From positions 102,143,689-102,207,688 of the forward strand of contig OY804578.1 of assembly GCA_963680875.1 (NCBI GenBank): a DNA stretch of 64,000 bases, given 5' to 3'. Positions within the stretch are counted from its first letter, which is position 1. Each line of letters starts with the position of its first letter. A program made the translations under genes and the position numbers. The notes beneath the pieces were generated by a model, which saw only the letters and a program-made list of their open reading frames with translations, searched no databases and had not been told where the DNA came from. This DNA comes from Bathymodiolus brooksi. Lineage: Eukaryota; Mollusca; Bivalvia; Mytilida; Modiolidae. Of this stretch, positions 24,611-36,051 are shown piece by piece.

Positions 24611-25353
24611 TTATACCCCCCACAACTAAGTTGTAGGGGGTATACTGGTTTCACCATGTCTGTCCGTCTGTCCATCCGTCTGTCCGTCTGTCCGTCCGTC
24701 CGTCCGTCCGTCCGTCCGTCTGTAGACAAATCCTATGTCGCACGATAACTTGAGGTAAGTTTCTTAGAATATTTTAAAATTTTATCAGCTGCTTACTGGT
24801 GAAGAGAGGAGGATCCCTTTCTTTTTTGACGATTTTCACTTTTGCCGTTCCAGAGTTATTGGACTTGATATGACGGAAAATAGGATGTTTACCCTATGTC
24901 GTATGATAACTTGAGTAGTGTTTCTCAGAAAGTTTTGAAATTTTATCAGCAGCTTACCGGGGAAGAGAGGAGGATCCATTTCATTTTTGACGATTTTCAC
25001 TTTTGCCGTTCCAGAGTTATTGGACTTGATATGACGGAAAATAGGATTTTTACCATATGTCGTATGATAACATGAGTAGTGTTTCTCAGAATGTTTTGAT
25101 ATTTTATCAGCAGCTTACCGGTGAAGAGAGGAGGATCCCTTTCATTTTTGATGATTTTCACTTTTGCCGTTCCAGAGTTATTGGACTTGATATGATGGAA
25201 AATAGGATTTTTACCCTATGTCGAAGAGAGGAGGGTCCCTTTCATTTTTGGTCGGAACAATCAGTAATGTTTTGGTTATGGAAATAGGTTGGACAGAGAT
25301 GTGGGGAGTGGGGGGTATATCTTAGTGAGCTGTGCTCACAGTAATACTAGTTT
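24611..25353 (+). repeat. TATACCCCC-family element
   Basis: Opens TATACCCCCCACAACTAAG with the inverted GTAGGGGGTATA, then a TCCG microsatellite (24660-24720). Three tandem units of about 165 bp follow (GAAGAGAGGAGGATCC, TTCCAGAGTTATTGGACTTG, ACCCTATGTCGTATGATAAC). It ends GGGGGGTATATCTTAGTGAG, GTGCTCACAG, ACTAGTTTT. Same family as 18028-19155 with unrelated internal units. Confidence 0.85.
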
Positions 25354-26295
25354 TATCATTTTTAATATGCTTTTAGATGTATGAAACTCTACTGTACTTT
25401 TTTTTAATTTTACGTGTATGAGGGGCGATACAGAAAAAAATCAAAAAAACTTTTCCATTGAACCTATATCGGCAAATCCAAGGATTGTTTTGTGTAGTGT
25501 AGTATATAGACGATGTATAACACGAACTTTGGTGTAATTGGTTGATTTTCCTACGAATTTTTGCTCTGTTGTAGCATGAAACCTCGCCACGCGAGATAAA
25601 GCAAGAAAATACGAGATTCGAATCCTTGCTACTATATAAATCCTTGCTCCAATGAACAAATTATTAATCAGTTTACAGTCAGTGGTTTAAGGTCATTATG
25701 ATTCAAGATTAAATGTTCATAGCACACACTTGAGGTTCTGATAAAGAGACTATTCACTGATTGATTTGTGTATTATATGTTGTATAAAATTGAACTACAC
25801 ATGTAGTTATCAATCTTCTATCCATAAACTACTGTATCAACTGAACAAAAACGTGATTGATCTATAAATAGGCCTCAAACAATTTTCTAGTTAATGAATA
25901 ACTTTACAGATACAGCTAGATCTGCTTCACACCTTGACATACACCTAGATATTGACAGTGAGAATAGGTTAAGAACGAAACTTCATGACAAAAGAAATGA
26001 TATAAATTTTCCCATTGTGAACTTTCCATTTATATGATGCAACATTCCAGCAGCACCTGCATATATGTTCCCATCATGATTTCCTTGATAGAGAGTTGCT
26101 GCTTACAAGGAAACTATTGAAAGAATGGTACTTCAAAAAGTTTTACCCTATCATAACTTAGTTACCTGTTACGGAATATCTGTGCAAGGTTAACAGGACG
26201 GGTGGTACTAGTGGAGCAGGAACTGATTACCCTTCCGTAACACCTGCAGTCACACCAGGTTTTTCTTAAGTATGGTTCGTATTGCTCAATCTTTA
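25354..26295. other. Intergenic sequence, nothing recognised
   Basis: No gene, RNA or clear repeat found. Confidence 0.35.
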
Positions 26296-26410
26296 GTTTT
26301 CTGTGTAGTATTTTGTTGACCATTGTTTGCTCTTCGTGTGTTGCCTGTCTTCAAATTACGACTTCTGATTACCCCTTTGATATCTTTATTACAAGAGTTA
26401 AAAATCACAC
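26296..26410 (+). mobile_element. Retroelement 3'-tail fragment
   Basis: TTTAGTTTTCTGTGTAGTA, GACCATTGTTTGCTC, ACTTCTGATTACCCCTTTGA, TATCTTT. The same string of blocks recurs at 49345, 57285, 60120 and 61470, so it is a dispersed family, probably LINE 3' ends. Confidence 0.55.
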
Positions 26411-26686
26411 ATTTTCAAAAATAGAGGACAAAATTGTTGTCCTAGAAGAGAGCCTCGGGATTTCTCATACCCGAAAAACGGTTTCAAGTTCAAGTTGTTT
26501 TGATGTGTTTACTGATTCTGTAAATATACATATAATAATTCAAAACGAGTAAAACTACTGGTTTGTGGAAGTGACAGAGAGAATACAGACCAACAAAATA
26601 AAATAAATACAGGACCATCCACATCTATCATATTTATATAATACATATATACAGGACCATCCACATCTATCATATTTATATAATAC

Positions 26687-26797
26687 ATGAATAATAATAA
26701 TAATCATATTTTCCTATTTAACTAAACCCCATTTTAACCGTTTAGTTAATTATGAAAATATGATGATGATGATTATTATTATTATTATTATTATTCA
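26687..26797. repeat. Foldback sequence with ATT-rich arms
   Basis: ATGAATAATAATAATAATCA and CATATTTTCCTATTTAACTAA on the left pair with TTTAGTTAATTATGAAAATA and ATTATTATTATTATTCAT on the right; loop near CCCCATTTTAACC. Confidence 0.8.
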
Positions 26798-26839
26798 TGA
26801 TTATATAATGTTTGTCATTTTACATGCACGATGGTGTAT

Positions 26840-27115
26840 TTTGGATTAAGGGCTAGGGTTAGTGTTATGGTGTTTAGCTCCACTTTCAACAATATTTCAG
26901 TTACTAGTATAACGTCGTGGTCAGTTTTATTGGTGGAGGGAACCGGAGGAAACCACCGACCTGTCGCAAGTCACTCACAAACTTTATCACATAATATTGT
27001 ATCGAGTACACCTTGTCATTAGCGGGATTCGAACTCACAAATTCAGTTGTGATAGGCACTGGTCGCATAGGTGGTTGTAAAGCCAACTACCATACGATCA
27101 CGACTAACTGCCTCT
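26840..27115 (-). mobile_element. SINE family 2, reverse orientation
   Basis: Reading the + strand: GTTATGGTGTTTAGCTCCAC, CAACAATATTTCAGTTA, ACCGGAGGAAACCACCGACC, CTGTCGCAAGTCACT, GCGGGATTCGAACTCACAA (inverted B-box), CCAACTACCATACGATCACG. GGCTAGGGTTAGTGTTATGG at its 3' end is telomere-like. Confidence 0.85.
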
Positions 27116-27765
27116 ATTTTGGAATAACATATAAAAACACAGACAAGGAACCATTCATGATTTAATCATTCATTTGCTACTGAGAAAAACAATAGACAAT
27201 GTATGCTAATCCAGAGATTACTGTATTGTATATATGATTCTTTTTTATTTTAATTTTAAAGAAAAACAATCTTGGGTTGGGATCATATACAGATCTGTTC
27301 ATGTATCTATCTAAGGGTTATTCGCACAGGCACTTGTTTCATTCAAAAAATATATGCCCCCCTCCTCTTCCTTAGTTTCATATGTCCTATTTAAGCAATC
27401 ATTGAGCAATTATATTTACATTTCTTTATCATTTTAATGTGATTATATTTGATTGACATGCTCATTATGTGTGCTCCATGATTGGTTGAAACAAAGTCGT
27501 CTTGTCTTGTCTTATACAGTAGTAGTAAGATTGTTATGTTCACTGTGTTCAAGAATATGATAATATACATGCACATATTTTGAAATGATGTCTGTGTGAA
27601 TCCCTTTTAATTTGAATAAAGGACCACATTCACTACGGTATCCACGGATAATAGATCCTGTGGTTTCACTGCCATGACCATGTAAACTAAACATTCTATA
27701 AAATATCTCTCAATAGCAAGAAAACAAAACACAGAAGTTAACATGAAGACGTTAATGTTATTCCA
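27116..27765. other. Intergenic sequence, nothing recognised
   Basis: No gene or repeat recognised. Confidence 0.35.
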
Positions 27766-28030
27766 GGGGGTGTTGTGGTCATCATCGTATGGTAGTTGGA
27801 TTTACAACTACATGTGCAATCAGTGCCTATCAACACTAACGTTGTGAGTTCGAAGTCCGCTCAGGCGATGTGTACTCGATACAACATTATATGATAAAGC
27901 TTCCCAGTGACTTGTGACAGGTCAGTGGTTTTTACGAGTACTCCGGTTTCCTCCACCAATAAAACTGACCGCTATACGATATAATTGAAATATTGTTGAA
28001 AGTAGTGTTAAACACCATAACACCCCCACC
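27766..28030 (+). mobile_element. SINE family 2, forward, near full length
   Basis: GTTGTGGTCATCATCGTATG, GTAGTTGGATTTACAACTAC, GCAATCAGTGCCTATCA, a B-box-like GTGAGTTCGAAGTCC, GATACAACATTATATGATAA, GTGACAGGTCAGTGGTT, GGTTTCCTCCACCAATAAAA, GAAATATTGTTGAAAGTAGT, GTTAAACACCATAACACC. It lies head-on to the copy at 26840. Confidence 0.88.
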
Positions 28031-28390
28031 CTTTTAATGTTATTCCCATAATAGAAAAAATCTTCCATGTTTCACTTATCATAACTATATTTTTTTCTTT
28101 GACAGACTTCTTATTTACACCTTATTAGAACTAAAAGGATACAAAAAATCCGCAATATGAAAGTCAAATTAAAAAAAAGAAAAAGAATCATATTTATTTT
28201 TGCTCCTATTGTTGTTAATATTTGTAGACCTCATAAATTATGATATCAAAATGAATCAAAACACATTGTTGATATGCTTTGTTGTTTTTGTATTGTTTTT
28301 GTTTTTGTTTACTTTTGGTCATCTTATTTTTAATATGTGAGTAGTATAGAAGCACCATCCATTTATCATTTGAGGAGGAGCAGTGAGGAG

Positions 28391-28522
28391 CAGTGACGTC
28401 ACCGGAAGTTGCATCACCGGAAGTGATCGCGTGCGTATGCGCGACCGGAAATGACATCACCGGAAGTTTCACCACCGGAAGTGACCGGAAATGACGTCAC
28501 CGGAAGTCGTGAACCGGAAATG
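28391..28522. promoter_or_regulatory. Cluster of ETS and CRE-like binding motifs
   Basis: Eight CCGGAA(G/A)T motifs, the GABP/ETS core, lie within about 120 bp (starting near 28402, 28417, 28445, 28460, 28475, 28485, 28500, 28514). They alternate with TGACGTCA at 28394 and 28492 and TGACATCA at 28452. The composite CCGGAA-TGACGTCA arrangement is typical of CpG-rich housekeeping promoters. No adjacent gene was recognised. The cluster may instead be a small local tandem repeat that happens to contain these motifs. Confidence 0.5.
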
Positions 28523-28839
28523 AAAGGGAGTTAATTTCCTGCGTTTTTCTCCGGTATTTCCCGCGTTTTTCCCTCTGTATTTCCCGCGTTTTTTTTCGGA
28601 ATTCCTCTAGATTCTAGGTACGAACAATGGAATTGTGAATCCAACCTGTATCGGGTCCGAATAGCGCTATTGACCCCTATGTTAAGCCATTTTTCACTCC
28701 TCAATTGTGCAGTCAGCCGTGATTAATTACACCTTTTCATCGTGTTTTACGTTTGTACGAGTTTCTGTCGTATTGTTTACGCGTGTTTCACGTTTCACAT
28801 TCATTTAACTTTTTAATGGCTATTTGTTCGTTTTGTTAA

Positions 28840-28874
<35 letters not shown>

Positions 28875-29396
28875 TACGTTTCTCGTGTTTTGGGCGGCGG
28901 GCGGCGGCTGTGGCTGTGGCGGCGGGCGGCGGCTGCGGCGGCTGCCTGAGAAAGGGGAAATTAGTGGTATTGTGACGTGAAGTAGAAATTAGAAACAGAA
29001 GGAAAACATAAAGCAAACGGAGAGATAACCGAAAAGACAAAACACAAGAAACAAGGAGAATTAGACAGACCGTGTCGAATGTCACAGCACTTCGATGACT
29101 CATCGATCTATTTTTAGCTTTTTGTAACAAACAAAACATAAGTAACACGAAACTGAATAGATTTTCTTCAAATTAATTTAAAAATAAACAAGAAAATTTA
29201 AGAATAGAAAAGAAAATTTAATAATAAACAAGAAAATTGACAATAAAATTTAACAACGAATTGAACTGAATCTACATTGAATATAAAAATAAATAAAAAT
29301 AAGTAATTGACAAATATATATATCACAGCACTGACAGATTATCACAAAGTCATTAATATATCTTGATAAATGTATTGTAATTAATTGTGTACTTAA
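28523..29396. other. GC-shifted region with poly-T and GGC tracts
   Basis: Follows the ETS cluster. It includes CCCGCGTTTTT-type repeats (28558-28600), a run of 32 T (28842-28873), and a GGCGGC-rich tract (28890-28946). No reading frame with recognisable domains; the minus-strand frame with poly-Lys translates the T-run. Confidence 0.45.
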
Positions 29397-29397
29397 T

Positions 29398-29426
29398 TGG
29401 TAATATTGAAAGTGGTGTTAAACACC
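29398..29426 (+). mobile_element. 3' end of a SINE family 2 copy
   Basis: GTAATATTGAAAGTGGTG and GTTAAACA match the last 28 bp of the family, then run directly into CCCTAA repeats. Confidence 0.7.
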
Positions 29427-29952
29427 CTAACCCTAACACTAACTCTAACCCTAACCATAATCCTATCCCTAACTCACCCTAATCCTAACCCTATCCCTAA
29501 CCCTAACACTAACTCTAACCCTAACCCTAACCCTAATCCTAACCCTATCCCTAACTCTAACCCTAACCCTAATCCTAACCTTATCCCTAACACTATCCCT
29601 AACCCTAACCCTAACCATATCCCTAACCCTAATCCTAACCCTATCCCTAACTCACCCTAATCCTAACCCTATCCCTAACCCTAACCCTAACACTAACTCT
29701 AACCCTAACCCTAACCCTAATCCTAACCCTATCCCTAACTCTAACCCTAACCCTAATCCTAACCCTATCCTAACCCTATCCCTAACCCTAACCCTAACTC
29801 TAACCCTAACCCTAACCCTAACACTATCCCTAACCCTATCCCTAACCCTAACTCTAACCCTAACCCTATCCCTAACTCTAACCCTAACCATAATCCTAAC
29901 CCTATCCCTAACCCTATCCCTAACCCTAACCCTAATCCTAACCCTAACCCTG
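29424..29952 (+). repeat. Interstitial telomere-type (CCCTAA) array, degenerate
   Basis: About 530 bp of CCCTAA hexamers with regular variants CCTATC, ACTAAC, TCTAAC and CCTAAT. It is internal in this window, flanked by SINE sequence on the left and unique sequence on the right, so it is not a chromosome end. Frames reading PNPNPN or RVRVRV translate the array. Confidence 0.93.
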
Positions 29953-32842
29953 ACCAATTATAAATAATGTACCATCTCTTGTCCTCATGTGTTATTGATT
30001 TTCTTGGTCAAATGGGATGGAAGTTATAGATGGTCGTGCCCAGACTTGTTTTAGGAACATGACTCAATATGGTGAACACTTTGCTTTGTTCTTGAGGGAA
30101 AACCCCTTAGTTATCGTACAAATTAATTGATAAATATTGATGTTACAAAGTAACCTGGTCGGTCAGTTTGAACTTCAAACAGTTTTTTTTTTCTCTCTTA
30201 ATAATGTTGGTATAATACCTCATCCTCGTAGCTACTTCAACATAAGGTTCTTAACAGAAATGTTCTATAATTAAGTCCCACCAAATAGTTAGAAAGAATA
30301 TGGTTACAGCACACGTGTACAAACATATCTGTTGTTTTCCCCACATAATCTGCATATTTTAACAGTGGAGTCTGGTATGGTTGAAATCCATTTAGCAATA
30401 CTTGGTATCGATTTTTCTCTCGGGGTAACTAGATTTCCCCTGTCTACTGAATAAAACGGATCTTTTATTGTAAAATCAACTTAAAAACATGGGTTAAACG
30501 TATTTTTTATTGCACCAGCTTTGAATTGTATAACTTCCCATTTTCTTTCGGATTTAATTTTCTTCCATGGAGTTGAAACGAGGATAAAATGCCACACTGA
30601 GCATGTCTATTCTATAAACAGCCACCGTTGAACTGTAACATTTTACGATATCATTTCCATTTAAAGGAATACGGATCTGTGCATATGTTTCAGGTGAGGT
30701 TTTAAATTTGTTTCAACTTTTGTTTTATTAGATTTCTATACTTTCTTAACTGCATGCACTATGACTAGGATATTGAAGACTATAATAATATATCAGATTG
30801 GATACTTGTAACACCCCCATGCAAGGGGAATATCGTTCATTCAAGTTGAGTTGAAATGAATAATAGAAACGTTAAGCAGTTTAAGACTAGTACTAGTACA
30901 TCTTAAATATATATATAAATTGTAAGTATTTGTAGATATACTTAAGCTTTATTATTCTACAGACACAATTTAGAAATGTACCGGTGCCGTGGTGGCAGTA
31001 TTAGGTGCCGTGCCACTATTTATTCCCTAAAATAATTTCTGATATTCGTGTATATAATTTTTTTCTCAGGAAGTCTGTTTTTAATATTTTGACTTTGGGC
31101 GTACTTGGTGAAGGTTATTCAAAAACATGTCATGCCAAAGAAATTGAACATTTTCGTCTGTTAGGATCTTATTTCGGAAATGTCATTAAGCAGAAAAAAA
31201 ACCTCTCATGACTACATTTTTTACGACATCAAAACAAGTGGCCGTCGTATTATATTATGGTTGTGTCGTCGTCTGTGAAAAAAGTGGCCGTCGTGCGATA
31301 ACTTTAGTTGTAGTTGACTGATCCTTCTGTATTTTAAGCACAATATAATTATTTTGATATTTACCTCTGACAACGGGAGCAACCACTACCGGTGTAATAG
31401 TGGATACGTCTATTTTATACTAAGTTTTATTTACATACAACACATAGACTAAAAGCAAAAATATGTATAACAAAATGTTCATAGTGTGACATTAGTATTT
31501 CTATATAAGTAGACAATTGATAGTTTCCATACAGTAATCAGACAGTTTCCATACAGTAATACGATAAAAAGAATCATAAGAGTTTGAGGGTTATTGATAT
31601 TGGCATAATATTTTTAAAAGGCGTCTAAATGGAGCCTAAATTCCTCAATTTAACATAAACAGAAAGAAATGGAAATAAATTTAAGACAAAAACGTTGTAA
31701 GTAAAAGCATTAACATCCCTTAAATGGAAGGCACAGGCTACGAATACGACGGAAACGTATGTGTAGCCTGGGTTCTACAAGTACGACGGGTGGAAGTTGT
31801 GACTAAATGGTCAACCGATTTTCGGACATGGACAGCTATTTTACGGAAATCAATCACGTATTGCTAGAATCTAGAGGCTACGAATACGACGGATTTCTCG
31901 ATTTTCTTAATTCTTTTGTTTTTATTTCATTAAATGACAATTTATGAATTTTTTTATATAATTTTCTGTTTGTAGTTTATTTTTATTCCAATAAAATCTG
32001 ATGCATTGGAAAACTAGTCTTACAATACACGATTAAGCCCATATATTGTGCTGTTATGAGTACTTCTCAGAGTACAACTCACACTTCTCAACACTAATTA
32101 TTTTCAAAATGGACGACGATGGTAGTGCGCTCTGTGTTGGAGCAAAGCATCAATCTTTTACAGATTTAGAGTGCGCCCTAAACAAAATTCCAGCAGGATA
32201 ACTACGTCGAACTTTATAATAGTAGCGCATGAAAGCTTGGTACGGGATCTAATCTAAATCCCAGAGCCTTTTGCTTTCAATCTGGGTTCAAAAATGATTA
32301 AATCTTACGACAGTTCAATAAATGTTCTTTTCCAAGTAAATAATACAGGGTCTATGAACCACTAGTTGTTTGGCAGGAACAAAATTGCCAGAAATAATTA
32401 ATTACGACCTCTGAAAAGAGAAGAACAAAACTACGTGGACTAGTAAGTGTGTAAGGTGAACATAAATATATAAAATAAGGATGCAATGTTTGTTTTTTCC
32501 CCTGGGTTTGTTATGCATATAGTTCAACAAAAATCTAAAGAATACAATACTGTATGTGAGGAAATCCCGAATAAAAATAGTCACAGCTATTTAGACAATT
32601 CATGTAAGTGATTCTAAAATCAAATAAAAAAAAATAAATGTGTGAGAAATTTGTGAATATAAATTTTATACTCCTTATTTGTCTTGTCTCTGTGTCTAAA
32701 TTGAATCTGAATTTCTTTGCTGAATACATTAGCCTTTTTTCTTCTTTTAGAATTAAAAAAAAATATTTTTCAGAGAAAGTGATAAAACACCTAACATCAG
32801 GAAAAATTTCATCTCCTTAAAGTGGCACCTTGGTAGTGAAGG
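29953..32842. other. Intergenic sequence upstream of the Ig receptor gene
   Basis: No gene supported. Two copies of AGGCTACGAATACGACGGA (31735 and 31871) and a block CCGTCGTATTATATTATGG (31243) that recurs in diverged form near 8450 are the only local signals. The promoter of the downstream gene should lie near the right end but no TATA box is evident. Confidence 0.35.
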
Positions 32843-32924
32843 ATGGTTAGATCCAGTCTACTACCGTGGGGATTTTCCTTCCATTTCGTTCTTGTTGTGT
32901 TAGTTGTACCAATTATATGCCAAA
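32843..32924 (+). CDS. Ig receptor exon 1, signal peptide
   Basis: ATG, then MVRSSLLPWGFSFHFV and LVVLVVPIICQ, a short basic start, hydrophobic core and small residues before a likely cleavage near Cys-Gln. The donor is GTAAGT and the exon ends in phase 1, which fits the phase 1 Ig exon at 34513. Confidence 0.85.
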
Positions 32925-33374
32925 GTAAGTAGATTTTGAATAGTAAATAAGATAATATGTACTTTGTACATCAATAAAACTGACGGTCTGGGTATAACTG
33001 CAGTATTGTTGAAAGTTGCGAAACACACAATTATATACTTATTCTAACAACTAGAAAACTTTCATGAGAATTCTAAATTTCTAAACGAAACACACACAAA
33101 GAAAAACGACCACAAATATAGGACCTGTGTGCTGAACCCCAATCAAAACACCATTACAGTTTTTTCGCACCAATCAGTTTTATTGGAGGAGAACACAGAT
33201 AATACCAGTTACACTTCGCACTTACAAGCCACAGACAAACTTTATCATATAACATTTTATTTCAGTAGAAGTCACTACAGACCGGAATCGTACTCATAAC
33301 CTGAGTGGTGAAAGACAATTGTACGGTTTATCCAAATCTCATGACATGACGACTACGACGACGCTCTCACTCAG

Positions 33375-33406
<32 letters not shown>

Positions 33407-33648
33407 ACACACACAGAGTGAAGTATGACTAATTTTTCATACGAGGTAGAAGTTTCATTTTTCAATCGACTTTAAAGTTCAGATCTTGTAAAACATTTTT
33501 GAGAAGCACCATATCACATTCTGATTCATTGTTATATTATCAGCAAATATTTTTGCATACAAATATAGAGAAATAGATTCTTCAAGCTATTTTTTGTTAA
33601 ATGTGAACTGGTTTGTTTGTATGCTAATGGGAAATGCAGAGGAGTAAC

Positions 33649-33692
<44 letters not shown>

Positions 33693-34512
33693 AAAGTATG
33701 ACTAATATCACATTCTCATTTTTTGTTATTATCAGCTAGTTTCTTTGCAAACAAATATAGAGAATTAGATTCTTCAAGCTATTTATCGTTGCATATAATG
33801 AAATGAATATAGAATAAGCATTGGGCGATCCTAAATAGAAATTAACCTTTTAGAAATTTGAGGATATAGTTTAATAACATGGAAAATGAGAAACTTCAAA
33901 TTTCATTGAACCCAAACTGTAGGTGCAGATCAATCAATGGTCCATTGGCAAGTCCATATTTCAGTTATATCGTGGAGGAATCAATAATGAGATGGGCTCT
34001 ACCACAGTAGATTGTTTAACATTGGACTCAGGCTATGGTAAAATTAAAAGCTGTCAATCTCGAATGTAGCAACAACAACAACAACAACAACACAAACGTG
34101 TCTGAGGTACTTTCTAAAATGTTTTTGCACTAATTACAAGTAAGCGAGATTTGTAGGAATTATTTTTTCATCCATTAATTAGACAGTTTATACATGTAGC
34201 AACGATAACATAGCTGAGCATTTGGTTTCCAATTAGGTAAACATTAAGAATAAACATAGGTGTAGATATGTATACAATGGTTAAGGAACATGAAATAACA
34301 ATCAAAGTATAATGGTAAGGACATGTACATAGCTAAGTGAAAATGGCCAAGTAACGTGAGGAGGAAAACAATCAAACAAATAAAAAAATCATGTGTTACA
34401 TAATACATCACACCAGTTAAATAATGACCCCATTTCTGTTTTAAGTCTCGATTACATTATTGAAAGGTATTATTATTCTGTTTTATTTTCGTGCTTTCTT
34501 TGTTAATTGTAG
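32925..34512. other. Intron 1 with microsatellites
   Basis: Holds a 40-bp piece of SINE family 2 (about 32970-33030), a degraded reverse copy of that family (33172-33365, with CAATCAGTTTTATTGG and CAGACAAACTTTATCATATA), a run of 32 C (33375-33406), a (CT)n tract (33651-33689) and (CAA)n at 34072-34090. Text around 33420-33600 (GTATGACTAAT, AGATTCTTCAAGCTATTT) recurs at 33692-33785, a local duplication. Confidence 0.6.
33172..33365 (-). mobile_element. SINE family 2, degraded, reverse
   Basis: Weak but colinear matches: CAGTTTTATTGGAGGAGAA, CAAGCCACAGACAAACTTTA, CCGGAATCGTACTCATAACC. Confidence 0.5.
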
Positions 34513-34794
34513 CACCTCCCGGACCACCTGTTATCACAGGACCAGCCGTTATTGAAAATGGAGATTCTGTGACCATAGCATGTTCATCAACAGGTGGTGA
34601 TCCAACACCGACAGTAAAATGGTTAAGAGATGATGTTGTTTTTGATGCCACTTCAACAACTAGTGGTGGCGTTACAAGAAACTCATATACATTCACTGCA
34701 AGTCCTGCTGAACATCTACAGGTCTTTGAATGCCAAACTGAGAATGGTGTTCTCCAGATTCCACTGACTAGCACTTTATTTGTTATTGTAAATA
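34513..34794 (+). CDS. Ig receptor exon 2, Ig domain 1
   Basis: 94 codons, phase 1-1, acceptor TTAATTGTAG, donor GTAGGT. Starts (T)PPGPPVITGPAVIENGDSV, then TIACSSTGG with the first Cys, VKWLRDD with the core Trp, and FECQTENG with the second Cys. This is a regular I-set/C2-like Ig fold with a Pro-rich lead-in, as in nephrin or hemicentin-type Ig repeats. Confidence 0.9.
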
Positions 34795-34839
34795 GTAGGT
34801 AGTATTGGTTTATTTGCAGTATATAACACTACATAAAGC

Positions 34840-35615
34840 ATGATTTCAATATCTGTATATTATTAGTAATTTTAAATTATGCTTACCAAAACCAAGAGGC
34901 ACATAGACAATTTATGTTTTTAACAATTTGTTTTTAATGTTTTTGTATGTGTCTGACTAAGGTTATGTAAGTACACATAATGAATGAATCTCTTGTAAAT
35001 AACCTAATATGCAAACACCATACATGTATAAAAGCTACAACTGTGATAAGACTATTGAAAACAAATTGCTAGGACCTGGTTGTATGAAGAGGGAATATTA
35101 ATTTTACTTGAGGGGTGTTGCTTTTACACTCGTTTGGTTAGTAGTCTTATGGTCACATATGTTCATGTACGTATAACGGTATAGACAATTAAATCTCTTT
35201 ACTTTAACATACACATTCTAAAATGATTTCAGTATCTGTATGTTATTAGTAATTTTAAATTTTGCTTACCAAAACAAAGAGGCAAATAGACAATTTGTGC
35301 TTTTAACAATTTGTTTTTCATGTTTTAGTATGTGTCTGACTAAGGTTATGTAAGTACACATAATGAATGAATCCTTTTGAATAACCTAATCTGCAAACAC
35401 CATACATGTATAAAAACCACAACTGTGATAAGACTATTGAAGAAAAATTGTTAGAACCTGGTTGTATGAAGAGGGAATATTAATTTTACTTGAGGCGTGT
35501 TGCTTTTACCCTCGTTTTGGTTAGTAGTCTTTCAGATGGTCACACATGTTCATGTAAGTATAACAGTATTGACAATTAAATCTCTTTACTTCAACATACA
35601 CATTCTAAAAGAGGA
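34840..35615 (+). repeat. Tandem duplication, period about 383 bp
   Basis: Two copies, beginning ATGATTTCAATATCTGTATA (34840) and ATGATTTCAGTATCTGTATG (35223), both carrying GTCTGACTAAGGTTATG, ACCATACATGTATAAAA and GGTTGTATGAAGAGGG, and both ending CATACACATTCTAAAA. Intronic. Confidence 0.88.
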
Positions 35616-36051
35616 CTTGTCTAATTGTTTTTATACTTGGTAACAACAGGTATATAATATTTGAAATGGTACATTTTTTTCTTATCTTTTTTCTTGATTT
35701 CTTTCTCTTTTTTTTTGCTTTTTGTTGTAATTGTGATCTTTAACTTATTTAGTTTTCTTAGCAATGAAGTACAAGAATATAAAATTAAAAATATTGTAGA
35801 TGAAAATATAAGAGAAAGTATTCCAACTTGTAGATCATTGAAAAGAATTACGTCAACCTTTAAGGCAGGGTCTGAATATTACTTTTTAAGACTCTATAGT
35901 TGGAGTGTATTATCTATATACTTGAAATAATATAGTTTATTTTATTAAATAGCTTTTAATTTTCAATTAAAATGTTTAAAATAGCTTAGTTTTTCAGAAC
36001 ATTTTTTTTTTTATTATTTATATTTCAATAAAACTATTGTTTTTCTTGTAG

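Noticed and set aside
24508..24729. Minus-strand TDGRTDGQTDRR peptide
   Set aside because: Translation of the TCCG microsatellite in a TATACCCCC element.
29424..29952. True telomere
   Set aside because: The array is degenerate, internal and flanked on both sides by ordinary sequence, including a transcribed gene to the right.
29397..29957. Asn/Pro and Arg/Val repeat frames
   Set aside because: Translations of the CCCTAA array on the two strands.
34457..34774. Minus-strand frame of 105 codons opposite Ig domain 1
   Set aside because: It is the antisense shadow of the Ig exon, which has canonical splice sites, phase and Cys-Trp-Cys pattern on the + strand.
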